64,000 nucleotides of DNA from Maribacter spongiicola (GTDB lineage: Bacteria > Bacteroidota > Bacteroidia > Flavobacteriales > Flavobacteriaceae): contig NZ_SOAY01000010.1 of NCBI RefSeq assembly GCF_004364165.1, positions 372,001 to 436,000 on the forward strand, in the 5' to 3' direction. A program made the translations under genes and the position numbers. Below the pieces are notes generated by a model, which saw only the letters and a program-made list of their open reading frames with translations, was not told the DNA's origin and did no database searches. Shown piece by piece: positions 18,845 to 27,343 of this stretch. Numbering within the stretch: position 1 is the stretch's first letter; each line of letters opens with the position of its first letter.

Positions 18845-20188
18845 ATGCGAAATATACTTCTGATCTTGCTTTTTTCTATTCTTTTTTCTTGTGCTAAGGA
18901 AGAGGCGGAAGTATCTATCGATGGTTTGACAACTGGTTTTAAGGGGGAGCTAGATTGGATAAAGAGTTTTGGAGGCAGTGGAAATGAAAGTGCACAAGCC
19001 ATTGTAAAAACAAATGATGGTGGCTATGCTATCGTAGGGTATACATCAAGTATTGATGGCGATATTTCTACAAAAACGCAAGAAGAGAATGATTATTGGT
19101 TTATGAAGTTTGATGAAAACAATAATTTACAGTGGAACAAGACATATGGCGGTAGTAAAGATGATATTGGGCAAAGTTTAGCGCTTACAAAAGATGGCGG
19201 TTATATTTTAACAGGATATTCTATGAGCAGCGATGGCGATGCCTCTAATAATGAGGGTTTTCATGATAATTGGATTATAAAATTAGATGCTCAAGGCGTT
19301 TTAGAATGGGAGAGTAGTTATGGTTTTTCTGGTCATGACCATTCGTACGATATTCTTGAGGCATCGCAAGGCGGTTATTTTTTTACGGGTTTTTTAGATA
19401 TTACCTCGGCTAGGGCAGACGGTAATACCGAGAAAGGAAATTCATTGACTAGTCATGGGGTTGGAGAATTTTGGGGAACTAAAATTGACGATGAAGGTAG
19501 CGTGCAGTGGCGCGGTTATTTTGGAGGAACAAATAATGATAGGGCACATAGTGCAGTGCAAACCAGCGATGGCGGCTTTGTAATGGCAGGTTTTACTGAA
19601 AGTGAAGATTATGATATTAGTGATACCAACGGTAGTTATGACTTCTGGGTGGTGAAAGTAGATAAGTTTGGAAATTTTGTTTGGGAACATTCTTATGGTG
19701 GCGAGGGTATAGAAGTTGCTTATGATATTGCTAAAACCAGTGATAATGGTTTTGTAATAGTAGGTAATACCTTCAGTACAGATGGGGATATTCTGTTGAA
19801 TAACGGAGAGTCTGATATGTGGATGATTAAACTAGATGAAGAAGGAAATATGATTTGGGAACAAACCTATGGTGGTAGTCAGTTCGATCTCGCACAAGCT
19901 GTAATTCAAAGTAAGGATGGTGGTTTTATAATAACGGGTAATACTAAAAGTGACGATAAACATAGTACTGCAAATAATGGAGAAAATGACATTTGGGTCG
20001 TAAAAACAAATGCATTTGGCAGCTTGGTTTGGCAAGAATCTTTTGGTGGTTCAGGTTTAGATTTCGGCTTTGATTTAGTTGAAAATAAAGACGGAAGCAT
20101 CTTAATAATAGGAGAATCTTCAAGTACAGATTTCAATTCCTTAACCTCTAAAGGAAAATCTGACCTAATTCTTTTAAGAATTAAATAG
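18845..20188 (+). CDS. Surface lipoprotein of tandem about 50-residue propeller-like repeats
   Basis: This is a 447-residue lipoprotein (MRNILLILLFSILFSCAKEE, Cys16) built almost wholly of about seven repeats. Each follows the scheme W-x-K-x-[YF]-GGS..D-x-A-x-[AS]-[IV]-x-[TK]-x-DGG[YF]-x-[IV]-x-G-[YN]-[TS]-x-S-x-DGD, then DxW[IVM]-x-K-x-D-x-x-GN-x-x-[WQ]. Repeats start near residues 40, 92, 145, 210, 275, 325 and 375. Such repeats fold as beta-propeller blades and often bind polysaccharide or protein, but I know no specific ligand. It is translationally adjacent to the anchor-B lipoprotein. The DGD motifs could bind calcium. Confidence 0.82.
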   Translation: MRNILLILLFSILFSCAKEEAEVSIDGLTTGFKGELDWIKSFGGSGNESAQAIVKTNDGGYAIVGYTSSIDGDISTKTQEENDYWFMKFDENNNLQWNKTYGGSKDDIGQSLALTKDGGYILTGYSMSSDGDASNNEGFHDNWIIKLDAQGVLEWESSYGFSGHDHSYDILEASQGGYFFTGFLDITSARADGNTEKGNSLTSHGVGEFWGTKIDDEGSVQWRGYFGGTNNDRAHSAVQTSDGGFVMAGFTESEDYDISDTNGSYDFWVVKVDKFGNFVWEHSYGGEGIEVAYDIAKTSDNGFVIVGNTFSTDGDILLNNGESDMWMIKLDEEGNMIWEQTYGGSQFDLAQAVIQSKDGGFIITGNTKSDDKHSTANNGENDIWVVKTNAFGSLVWQESFGGSGLDFGFDLVENKDGSILIIGESSSTDFNSLTSKGKSDLILLRIK

Positions 20189-20223
20189 GCGCACTCTTTT
20201 GTATATAGTATTTCTCTATTAAT

Positions 20224-20281
20224 ATATACGTTATAATAATGTTAGGTTCTATGGGAAAAACGGACTTATAACGTATATTTG
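20224..20281 (+). promoter_or_regulatory. Promoter of the suf operon with flanking 13-bp inverted repeat
   Basis: A Bacteroidota -7 element TATATTTG lies at 20274-20281, about 30 bp before the sufA-like start; no good -33 element is visible. A perfect inverted repeat, ATATACGTTATAA (20224-20236) and TTATAACGTATAT (20266-20278), has arms whose centres are 42 bp apart, about four helical turns. The right arm overlaps the -7 box, which is the geometry of a repressor operator. That role is inference. Confidence 0.6.
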
Positions 20282-20310
20282 TAAACTATTTAGATTAAAT
20301 CTAGTTAATT

Positions 20311-20640
20311 ATGATTCAAGTATCAGAAACGGCTAAACAGAAAGTAATCAACCTTATGACAGAAGAGGGTTTTGATGCTACGACAGATTATGTACGTGTT
20401 GGGGTAAAGAGTGGCGGATGCAGTGGATTGTCATACGAGTTAAACTTCGATAATAAAAAAGATGATGCTGATAAAGTGTTCGAAGACAATAATGTACGTA
20501 TTATCGTAGATAAAAAAAGCTTTTTATATTTAGTAGGAACGGTGTTGGAATACTCTGGCGGATTAAACGGAAAAGGTTTTGTTTTTAACAATCCTAACGC
20601 TCAAAGAACGTGTGGTTGTGGCGAGAGCTTTTCATTGTAA
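20311..20640 (+). CDS. sufA: Iron-sulfur cluster carrier of the HesB/IscA/SufA family
   Basis: This 109-residue A-type carrier accepts Fe-S clusters from the SufBCD scaffold and hands them to apoproteins. The three cluster-binding cysteines are visible, one in SGGCSGLSYEL and two in the C-terminal CGCGESF. It is the first gene of the SUF locus, read from the TATATTTG promoter, and is separated from sufB by a palindromic spacer element. The symbol is given by position and family; erpA or iscA-type naming would also be possible. Confidence 0.92.
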   Translation: MIQVSETAKQKVINLMTEEGFDATTDYVRVGVKSGGCSGLSYELNFDNKKDDADKVFEDNNVRIIVDKKSFLYLVGTVLEYSGGLNGKGFVFNNPNAQRTCGCGESFSL

Positions 20641-20647
20641 AAAGCCC

Positions 20648-20769
20648 CCTAGCCCCCAAAGGGGGAACAATTAAAAAAAGTTAAGGGAAAATTGCTATTG
20701 AAATACAGTTGGTTGAATTGAAGAGTAAAATTATTTAAAAGAATTATATTCCCCATTTGGGGGATTAAA
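20648..20769. repeat. Short palindromic intergenic element between sufA and sufB
   Basis: Two G/C palindromes, CCCCCAAAGGGGG (20653-20665) and CCCCATTTGGGGG (20751-20763), stand at the ends of a 120-bp AT-rich spacer. The outer sequence TAGCCCCCAAAGGGGGAA and the reverse complement of the right end (TAATCCCCCAAATGGGGAA) are near-copies, so the element has terminal inverted repeats like a tiny MITE. It reaches to within about 10 bp of the sufB start. It may attenuate or stabilise the mRNA between the two genes. Confidence 0.6.
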
Positions 20770-20777
20770 TGCGGCTT

Positions 20778-22223
20778 ATGGCATATACAGAAGAAGAATT
20801 AAAGAAAGAATTGGAAACCAAAGAGTATGAGTACGGTTTCTACACAGATATTGAATCTGATACATTCCCTATTGGCTTAAACGAAGAAATTGTTATTGCC
20901 ATTTCAAAGAAAAAGGAAGAACCGGAGTGGATGACACAGTGGCGTTTAGAAGCTTTTCGAGTTTGGGAAAGTATGGAAGAGCCTAACTGGGCTAATGTAC
21001 ACTATGATAAACCAGATTTTCAGAATATTAGTTATTATTCTGCGCCAAAATCTGCTGACCCTAATAAAACCTTGGATGATGTAGATCCAGATTTGTTAGA
21101 AATGTATCGTAAGCTTGGTATCTCTGTTGATGAACAAAAGAAATTACAGAATGTAGCTGTCGATATTGTTGTAGATTCTGTTTCTGTAGCAACAACTTTT
21201 AAAAAGACGTTGGCTGAAAAAGGAATTATTTTTATGCCAATTTCAGAGGCTATAAAAGAGCACCCAGAGTTGGTGAAGAAATATATGGGTACTGTTGTAC
21301 CACAAAAAGATAATTTTTATGCTGCTCTAAATTCCGCAGTATTTACAGATGGTTCTTTTTGTTATATTCCAAAAGGGGTAAGATGCCCAATGGAGCTTTC
21401 TACATACTTTAGAATTAATCAAGCAGGTACAGGTCAATTTGAGCGTACGTTGCTAATTGCTGATGAAGATAGTTATGTAAGTTACCTTGAAGGTTGTACT
21501 GCTCCATCAAGAGATGAAAATCAATTACACGCGGCCGTAGTAGAGCTTATAGCTTTAGATGGTGCTGAAATAAAGTATTCAACCGTTCAAAACTGGTTCC
21601 CTGGAAATAAGGAAGGTAAAGGGGGTGTTTACAACTTCGTTACTAAAAGAGCTATCTGTGAGAAAAATGCTAAAGTATCTTGGACACAAGTTGAAACAGG
21701 ATCCGCAGTAACATGGAAATATCCTTCTTGTATTTTAAAAGGAGACAACTCCATTGGTGAATTTTATTCTATTGCTGTAACGAACAATTACCAACAAGCA
21801 GATACAGGTACTAAAATGATACACCTTGGTAAGAATACTAAGAGCACCATTATATCTAAAGGTATTTCTGCAGGTAAATCGCAGAATAGCTACCGTGGTT
21901 TAGTTCAAATAAATAGTCGTGCAGATAATGCACGTAACTTCTCTCAATGCGATTCTTTGTTAATGGGTAACGAATGCGGTGCACATACCTTCCCATATAT
22001 CGAAGCAAAAAATAAATCGGCAATGATTGAGCACGAGGCTACAACAAGTAAAATTGGTGAAGATCAAATTTTCTACTGTAATCAAAGGGGTATTGATACC
22101 GAAAAAGCAATTGCATTGATTGTAAACGGTTTCAGTAAAGAGGTACTTAACAAACTACCAATGGAGTTTGCTGTAGAAGCACAAAAATTATTGGAAATTA
22201 GTTTAGAAGGTTCTGTAGGATAA
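20778..22223 (+). CDS. sufB: Fe-S cluster assembly scaffold SufB
   Basis: This is the scaffold subunit on which SufBCD builds Fe-S clusters. The protein is 481 residues from the ATG at 20778 ([11 protein letters not shown]); an ATG 9 bp earlier overlaps the palindromic spacer and is less likely. Family landmarks are [20 protein letters not shown], the [20 protein letters not shown] segment, [18 protein letters not shown] and [14 protein letters not shown], with the conserved cysteine and histidines of the beta-helix. The normal operon order sufB-sufC-sufD follows. A short spacer with a GGCGCC palindrome separates it from sufC. Confidence 0.97.
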   Translation: MAYTEEELKKELETKEYEYGFYTDIESDTFPIGLNEEIVIAISKKKEEPEWMTQWRLEAFRVWESMEEPNWANVHYDKPDFQNISYYSAPKSADPNKTLDDVDPDLLEMYRKLGISVDEQKKLQNVAVDIVVDSVSVATTFKKTLAEKGIIFMPISEAIKEHPELVKKYMGTVVPQKDNFYAALNSAVFTDGSFCYIPKGVRCPMELSTYFRINQAGTGQFERTLLIADEDSYVSYLEGCTAPSRDENQLHAAVVELIALDGAEIKYSTVQNWFPGNKEGKGGVYNFVTKRAICEKNAKVSWTQVETGSAVTWKYPSCILKGDNSIGEFYSIAVTNNYQQADTGTKMIHLGKNTKSTIISKGISAGKSQNSYRGLVQINSRADNARNFSQCDSLLMGNECGAHTFPYIEAKNKSAMIEHEATTSKIGEDQIFYCNQRGIDTEKAIALIVNGFSKEVLNKLPMEFAVEAQKLLEISLEGSVG

Positions 22224-22282
22224 AAAGTAATTAAGATTTTAGTAAAACGCCGTAGGCGCCACAATATTTAAAGTAACATATT

Positions 22283-23035
22283 ATGTTGAAAATTAAAGAT
22301 CTACATGCTAGCGTAGACGATAAGGAGATATTAAGGGGAATAAACCTAGAAGTTAAAGCAGGTGAAGTACATGCTATAATGGGACCTAACGGTTCTGGTA
22401 AAAGTACATTGGCTTCTGTAATTGCCGGAAACGAGCGTTTTGAGGTTACTCAAGGTTCAATTGAATTAAGTGGTGAAGATTTAGAAGAAGTTTCTCCAGA
22501 AGAAAGAGCACACAAAGGTGTTTTTCTTTCTTTTCAATATCCAGTTGAGATTCCAGGTGTTTCTGTTACCAACTTTATGAAAACTGCAATCAACGAATCT
22601 CGTAAGGCTAAAGGTCTTGAAGATATGCCTGCAAAGGATATGTTGAAGCTGATTCGTGAAAAATCTGAGTTATTAGAAATTGACCGTAAGTTCTTATCTA
22701 GATCATTGAACGAAGGTTTTTCCGGTGGTGAGAAGAAGAGAAATGAGATTTTTCAAATGGCAATGTTAGAGCCGAAGGTGGCTATATTAGATGAAACCGA
22801 TTCTGGATTGGATATCGATGCTTTACGTATTGTTGCTAGTGGAGTTAATAAACTAAAAAGTAAGGATAACGCAGTTATCTTAATTACACACTACCAACGT
22901 TTATTGGAATATATCGTACCTGATTTTGTTCACGTTTTACACAATGGTAAAATTGTAAAATCTGGAGGTAAAGAACTTGCTCTAGAGCTTGAAGAAAAAG
23001 GATACGACTGGTTAAAGCAAGAAACAGCGGTGTAA
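22283..23035 (+). CDS. sufC: Fe-S cluster assembly ATPase SufC
   Basis: This is the ABC-type ATPase that powers the SufBCD scaffold, 250 residues and cytoplasmic. Walker A is GPNGSGKST (about 34-42), the signature FSGGEKKRNE lies about 148-157, and Walker B with the catalytic Glu is VAILDETDSGLD (about 166-177). The family-specific Q-loop region SFQYPVEIPGV is present. Normal length. sufD follows after a 74-bp palindromic spacer. Confidence 0.97.
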   Translation: MLKIKDLHASVDDKEILRGINLEVKAGEVHAIMGPNGSGKSTLASVIAGNERFEVTQGSIELSGEDLEEVSPEERAHKGVFLSFQYPVEIPGVSVTNFMKTAINESRKAKGLEDMPAKDMLKLIREKSELLEIDRKFLSRSLNEGFSGGEKKRNEIFQMAMLEPKVAILDETDSGLDIDALRIVASGVNKLKSKDNAVILITHYQRLLEYIVPDFVHVLHNGKIVKSGGKELALELEEKGYDWLKQETAV

Positions 23036-23040
23036 AATTA

Positions 23041-23104
23041 GTACTAAGTACAAAGTACTTAGTATAGAGTACTTATTACTTTGTACTAAGGACTTAATAC
23101 TAAA
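23041..23104. repeat. TACTAAGTAC-type palindromic repeat between sufC and sufD
   Basis: The spacer is made almost entirely of permutations of GTACTTAGTA. TACTAAGTAC AAA GTACTTAGTA (23042-23064) is a 10-bp stem with a 3-base loop, followed by further partial copies (GAGTACTTATTACTTTGTACTAAGGACTT, in pieces). It would form one or more hairpins in the suf mRNA. Similar short palindrome clusters occur between genes in flavobacteria; the role is unknown. Confidence 0.65.
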
Positions 23105-23109
23105 GATAT

Positions 23110-24426
23110 ATGGATTTAAAAGATAAATTGATTTCCTCTTTTATGGCGTTTGAGAACAACGTGGATGTTGAGCATCCGGTACACGATGTTCGTATGGCAG
23201 CTATAAAAAACTTTGAGGAAAAAGGATTTCCTTCTAAAAAGGAAGAAGCTTGGAAATATACTTCATTAAATAGTTTACAAAAAATAGATTTCAGCATATT
23301 CCCAAAAGAAGAGAATGCGTTGGAGTATAAAGATGTAAAACGCTATTTCATTCACGAAATTGATACGTATAAGATTGTTTTCGTAGATGGCATTTATAGC
23401 TCTTACCTTTCTGAAACTACACATGACGGAGTAGATATCTGTTTAATGAGTGCAGCGCTTACAAAGCCAATGTACAAGCAGGTAATTGATGTGTATTTTA
23501 ATAAAATAGCATCAAAGGATGAGTCGTTAACTTCATTGAATACGGCGTTCAGTAGAGAAGGGGCGTACATCTATATTCCAAAAAATAAAATGCCTAAAAA
23601 ACCTATTGAGATATTACATTTCTCTACTGGTAATGAGGCTTCACTTTTGTTACAGCCTAGAAATTTAATTATAGTAGAAGAAAATGCTGAGGTTCAAATT
23701 ATTGAGCGTCACCAAAGTTTAACTTCTAACGACATACTTACGAATGCGGTAACTGAAATATTCGCTGCAAAAAGTGCTATTGTTGATTTTTATAAAATTC
23801 AGAACGATAATGAAACGGCATCTTTAATCGATAATACATATATCGATCAAAAAGATAAGAGTCTTGTTAAGGTTCATACCTTCTCTTTTGGTGGTAAGTT
23901 AATTCGTAACAATCTTAACTTTTATCAGAATGGCGAGTATATAGATTCTACCATGAAAGGGGTTACTATTTTAGGAGAAAAACAACATGTCGATCACCAT
24001 ACTTTAGTGCATCATATTGAGCCAAATTGTGAAAGTCATCAAGATTACAAAGGTATTTATGGTGATGCTTCTACAGGTGTTTTTAACGGTAAGATTATTG
24101 TAGATAAAATTGCTCAGAAAACGAATGCTTTTCAGCAGAATAACAATATTTTGATTAGTGACAAGGCTAGCATCAATACAAAACCGCAATTAGAAATTTT
24201 TGCCGATGATGTAAAATGCTCTCACGGTTGTACCATTGGTCAATTAGATGAAGATGCTTTGTTCTACCTACAATCTAGAGGTATTCCGCAGAAAGAAGCA
24301 AGAGCATTATTAATGTATGCCTTTGCAAATAACGTATTGTCTTCTGTTCGTATTCCTGAACTAAAGACCAGAATAAATAAATTGATTGCTAAGAAACTAG
24401 GGGTGAACCTTGGGTTCGATTTGTAG
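23110..24426 (+). CDS. sufD: Fe-S cluster assembly protein SufD
   Basis: This SufB paralogue completes the SufBC2D scaffold complex and is needed for iron entry. It has 438 residues. The N-terminal helical region (KKEEAWKYTSLNSL) and the C-terminal beta-helix are typical. The conserved late segment DDVKCSHGCTIGQLDEDALFYLQSRGI contains the usual Cys-His pair, quoted here as VKCSHGCTIGQLDEDALFY. It is followed by a strong terminator, so the ABCD block can be transcribed separately from sufS and sufE. Confidence 0.96.
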   Translation: MDLKDKLISSFMAFENNVDVEHPVHDVRMAAIKNFEEKGFPSKKEEAWKYTSLNSLQKIDFSIFPKEENALEYKDVKRYFIHEIDTYKIVFVDGIYSSYLSETTHDGVDICLMSAALTKPMYKQVIDVYFNKIASKDESLTSLNTAFSREGAYIYIPKNKMPKKPIEILHFSTGNEASLLLQPRNLIIVEENAEVQIIERHQSLTSNDILTNAVTEIFAAKSAIVDFYKIQNDNETASLIDNTYIDQKDKSLVKVHTFSFGGKLIRNNLNFYQNGEYIDSTMKGVTILGEKQHVDHHTLVHHIEPNCESHQDYKGIYGDASTGVFNGKIIVDKIAQKTNAFQQNNNILISDKASINTKPQLEIFADDVKCSHGCTIGQLDEDALFYLQSRGIPQKEARALLMYAFANNVLSSVRIPELKTRINKLIAKKLGVNLGFDL

Positions 24427-24455
24427 AGATATTTATTATTTTATTTTTTATAATT

Positions 24456-24494
24456 AACGGTTCGTTAGGTTATTCTTAACGAACCGTTGTATTT
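24456..24494 (+). terminator. Terminator after sufD
   Basis: A perfect 12-bp stem, AACGGTTCGTTA (24456-24467) with TAACGAACCGTT (24477-24488), has a 9-base loop and is followed by GTATTTTCTT. It closes the sufABCD transcription unit. Confidence 0.85.
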
Positions 24495-24547
24495 TCTTAC
24501 ACCAGTATAATCTATTTTAGCGCGGTTAATTCCTGACTAAAATAAAT

Positions 24548-25165
24548 ATGAAAAAAGTTATTCTTGCCTCTTTTTTAGTTTTCGCTTCTTTAATAATGCA
24601 GGCTCAAGACCAGAAATGGAGCATTGAGGCTAATTACCCCTTAGTTGCTAATAGTAATCTGCAAAATGATTTTAACGGAGTTTTGGATTTGGGTATCAAA
24701 TACAGGTTTGCAAATGTGGGTCCTGTTATATTGGGTGCAGGATTCAATGCAGCTTATTTGAAAAACTTTGACAATTTTACCTACGGATCAGCAAATGTGC
24801 AGGATTTAGAGTCTGATTACAAAGCAAAACAGTTTTTATTGCAGCCTAAACTATTTGCAGAGTTGCCTATTCCAGGTCTATCTGCTCTTAGACCTCAAAT
24901 TGGTCTAGGCTATACGTTTAGTTCAGTAGATATAAATTATGATAACGGGGATCAATTTATTGTTGATGATACCAATACCGAAGGTGGTTTAAACTTGAAT
25001 GTGGGATTGTCTTATGATATATCTAAACGTTTTTTCGTTCAGGTGCAATACGATTATCTTACTATAAAATTCAAAGGAGAATCTGAAATTAATGGTCAAA
25101 CAAGTAATTATGACTTTAAAGAGAAAACAGGCTTCTTAAAAGCTGGTGTTGGATTCCGTTTTTAA
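24548..25165 (+). CDS. Outer-membrane beta-barrel protein
   Basis: This 205-residue protein has a signal peptide (MKKVILASFLVFASLIMQAQ) and alternating aromatic/hydrophobic beta-strands. It ends in the C-terminal aromatic pattern ...LKAGVGFRF that signals outer-membrane insertion. It resembles the small eight-strand OmpA/OmpX-like barrels common in Bacteroidota. It stands alone between the sufD terminator and sufS, on the same strand, with no evident link to iron-sulfur assembly. The function is not deducible from sequence. Confidence 0.82.
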   Translation: MKKVILASFLVFASLIMQAQDQKWSIEANYPLVANSNLQNDFNGVLDLGIKYRFANVGPVILGAGFNAAYLKNFDNFTYGSANVQDLESDYKAKQFLLQPKLFAELPIPGLSALRPQIGLGYTFSSVDINYDNGDQFIVDDTNTEGGLNLNVGLSYDISKRFFVQVQYDYLTIKFKGESEINGQTSNYDFKEKTGFLKAGVGFRF

Positions 25166-25231
25166 CTTTTATTAAACATAGATTATCACAAAAGGATAAT
25201 GTACTATACCCGATATGTTTTCATTATCGGG

Positions 25232-25239
25232 TATCTTTG
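25232..25239 (+). promoter_or_regulatory. Putative -7 element upstream of sufS
   Basis: TATCTTTG fits the Bacteroidota TAnnTTTG consensus and lies 18 bp before the sufS ATG at 25258. No convincing -33 TTTG is visible at the expected 19-21 bp distance. Confidence 0.5.
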
Positions 25240-25257
25240 TATATAAGAAGATTGACT

Positions 25258-26472
25258 ATGCTAGATATTAAAAAAATAAGAGAAGATTTTCCAATTCTTA
25301 AGCGCCAGGTGAACGGTAAGCCATTAGCCTATTTAGACAATGCCGCTACTTCGCAAACTCCGCAACAGGTTATCGATGTCATTGTAGATTATTATCAAAA
25401 CTACAATGCTAATATTCACCGTGGTGTACATACGCTTTCTCAAGAAGCGACCGATAAATACGAACAGGCAAGAATAAAGATTCAGAAGCATTTTAATGCC
25501 GCAAAGCCTTATGAAATCATATTTACGTCAGGTACTACCCACAGTATCAATCTTGTAGCCAACGGATTCGCTTCTTTGATTAAAAAAGGAGATGAGGTTT
25601 TAGTTTCTGCAATGGAGCATCATTCTAATATTGTGCCGTGGCAAATGTTATGTGAACGTACGGGTGCTGTTTTAAAAGTAATCCCTATGAATCTAGAAGG
25701 GGAATTACGAATGGATGTTTATGAAGAACTTTTAAACGATAAGACAAAACTGGTTTTTTGTAACCATATTTCAAACGCGTTAGGTACTATTAATCCCGTA
25801 GATGAAATAATTAAAAAGGCGCATATAGTAGGTGCTGCAGTATTAATTGATGGCGCACAGGCTGCTCCACATTTAGTCGCAGATGTTCAAGCTTTAGATG
25901 TTGATTTTTATACCTGTTCTGCACATAAAATATGTGGACCAACAGGTGAAGGTATGTTATATGGTAAAGAAGAGTGGTTAAATAAATTGCCGCCTTACCA
26001 AGGTGGTGGTGAAATGATTGCAGAGGTTACTTTCGAGAAAACAACCTATGCCGATTTACCTCATAAATTTGAAGCTGGCACTCCTAATATTTGTGGTGGT
26101 ATCGCTTTCGGTGCTGCATTAGATTATATGAATTCCATTGGCTTTGATGATATTGCCAAATACGAGCATGAGTTACTAAAATATGCTACGGAGGAATTAC
26201 AGAAGATAGAGGGACTCAAAATTTATGGTACGGCTAAAAACAAGACTTCTGTTATATCATTCAATATAGAAGGTATTCACCCCTATGATATAGGTAGTAT
26301 TCTAGATAAGTTGGGTATTGCAGTACGTACTGGGCACCATTGTGCACAACCAATTATGGATTTCTATAAAATACCGGGTACCGTACGTGCTAGTTTTGCT
26401 TTCTATAATACCAAAGAAGAAGTAGATGTACTTGTTGCAGGTGTTTTGAAAGCGAATAGTATGTTGTTGTAA
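25258..26472 (+). CDS. sufS: Cysteine desulfurase SufS
   Basis: This PLP-dependent enzyme takes sulfur from L-cysteine as a persulfide for cluster assembly. I start at 25258 (MLDIKKIREDFP), since the in-frame ATG at 25237 lies at the promoter element. The protein is 404 residues. The PLP lysine is in CSAHKICGPTG, the phosphate-binding segment is TSGTTHSIN, the His stacking motif is AMEHHSN, and the persulfide cysteine is in RTGHHCAQPIM. Its sulfur acceptor SufE is encoded next. Confidence 0.96.
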   Translation: MLDIKKIREDFPILKRQVNGKPLAYLDNAATSQTPQQVIDVIVDYYQNYNANIHRGVHTLSQEATDKYEQARIKIQKHFNAAKPYEIIFTSGTTHSINLVANGFASLIKKGDEVLVSAMEHHSNIVPWQMLCERTGAVLKVIPMNLEGELRMDVYEELLNDKTKLVFCNHISNALGTINPVDEIIKKAHIVGAAVLIDGAQAAPHLVADVQALDVDFYTCSAHKICGPTGEGMLYGKEEWLNKLPPYQGGGEMIAEVTFEKTTYADLPHKFEAGTPNICGGIAFGAALDYMNSIGFDDIAKYEHELLKYATEELQKIEGLKIYGTAKNKTSVISFNIEGIHPYDIGSILDKLGIAVRTGHHCAQPIMDFYKIPGTVRASFAFYNTKEEVDVLVAGVLKANSMLL

Positions 26473-26499
26473 TACAAAGTTTAACAGGTAATGTGAAGG

Positions 26500-26531
26500 T
26501 TTGAAATCCTTCAATTGTTATCGTATTTTTG
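26500..26531 (+). promoter_or_regulatory. Promoter of sufE
   Basis: TTTG (26500-26503) and TATTTTTG (26524-26531) are separated by 20 bp and end 14 bp before the sufE start. This is close to the Bacteroidota TTTG-N19-TAnnTTTG consensus and suggests that sufE, the DUF59 gene and the DUF2480 gene can be read apart from sufS. Confidence 0.65.
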
Positions 26532-26545
26532 CATAAAATAAAGCA

Positions 26546-26971
26546 ATGGAAATTAAAGAGATACAGGAAGAGATTATAGATGAATTTTCTATGTTCGATG
26601 ATTGGATGCAGCGCTATGAGTACATGATTGATCTTGGCAAATCACTTCCACTAATTAACGAAGAGTTTAAGACTGAAGATAACATTATTAAAGGTTGTCA
26701 AAGTAAAGTTTGGGTACATGCCGAATTAGAAGATAATAAATTGGTATTCACAGCAGATAGCGATGCTATTATTACTAAAGGCATTATTGCCATTCTAATA
26801 CGTGCATTTAGCAACCAAAAACCACAAGATATTTTAGATGCCGATACGCAGTTTATTGATGAAATTGGTTTAAAAGAGCATTTGTCGCCTACAAGGGCAA
26901 ACGGTTTGGTAAGTATGATCAAACAACTAAAGTTATATGCAGTAGCGTATCAAACACAAATTGAAGACTAG
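26546..26971 (+). CDS. sufE: Sulfur acceptor protein SufE
   Basis: SufE takes the persulfide sulfur from SufS and passes it to SufB. The 141-residue protein has the expected core: SMFDDWMQRYEYMIDLGK, then the acceptor cysteine in IIKGCQSKVWV (near residue 52) and the RAFSNQKPQDI segment. Length and motif order fit well. The DUF59 gene starts 6 bp downstream. Confidence 0.95.
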   Translation: MEIKEIQEEIIDEFSMFDDWMQRYEYMIDLGKSLPLINEEFKTEDNIIKGCQSKVWVHAELEDNKLVFTADSDAIITKGIIAILIRAFSNQKPQDILDADTQFIDEIGLKEHLSPTRANGLVSMIKQLKLYAVAYQTQIED

Positions 26972-26977
26972 TAGATT

Positions 26978-27310
26978 ATGAGTGATGAAAATATAGCTGA
27001 AGACAGCGCAGAGTTAGGGGAGAAAATCGTTAAGATTTTAAAGACCATTTATGATCCAGAAATTCCTGTAGATATCTATGAATTAGGATTGATATATGAT
27101 GTTTTGGTGAATGAAGATAATGAAGTAAAAATATTAATGACACTTACATCACCTAACTGCCCTGTAGCGGAGAGTTTACCTGCAGAAGTAGAGGAGAAAG
27201 TAAAATCATTAGATGCTATTAAAGATGCCGAGGTTGAAATTACTTTTGATCCACCTTGGACACAAGATTTAATGAGCGAAGAAGCAAAATTAGAATTAGG
27301 ACTTCTTTAA
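26978..27310 (+). CDS. DUF59/MIP18-like Fe-S assembly protein (SufT type)
   Basis: This 110-residue member of the DUF59 (PaaD/MIP18) family has the core YDPEIPVDIYELGLIYD and the conserved cysteine loop TLTSPNCPVAESLP, ending FDPPWTQDLMSEEAKLELG. Members sitting in suf loci (often called SufT) help mature Fe-S proteins. Tight linkage to sufE (6 bp) supports that role here. The exact client is unknown. Confidence 0.92.
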   Translation: MSDENIAEDSAELGEKIVKILKTIYDPEIPVDIYELGLIYDVLVNEDNEVKILMTLTSPNCPVAESLPAEVEEKVKSLDAIKDAEVEITFDPPWTQDLMSEEAKLELGLL

Positions 27311-27343
27311 TTAGATTGTTTCTTCAATTTAAAAGATGCCTTT

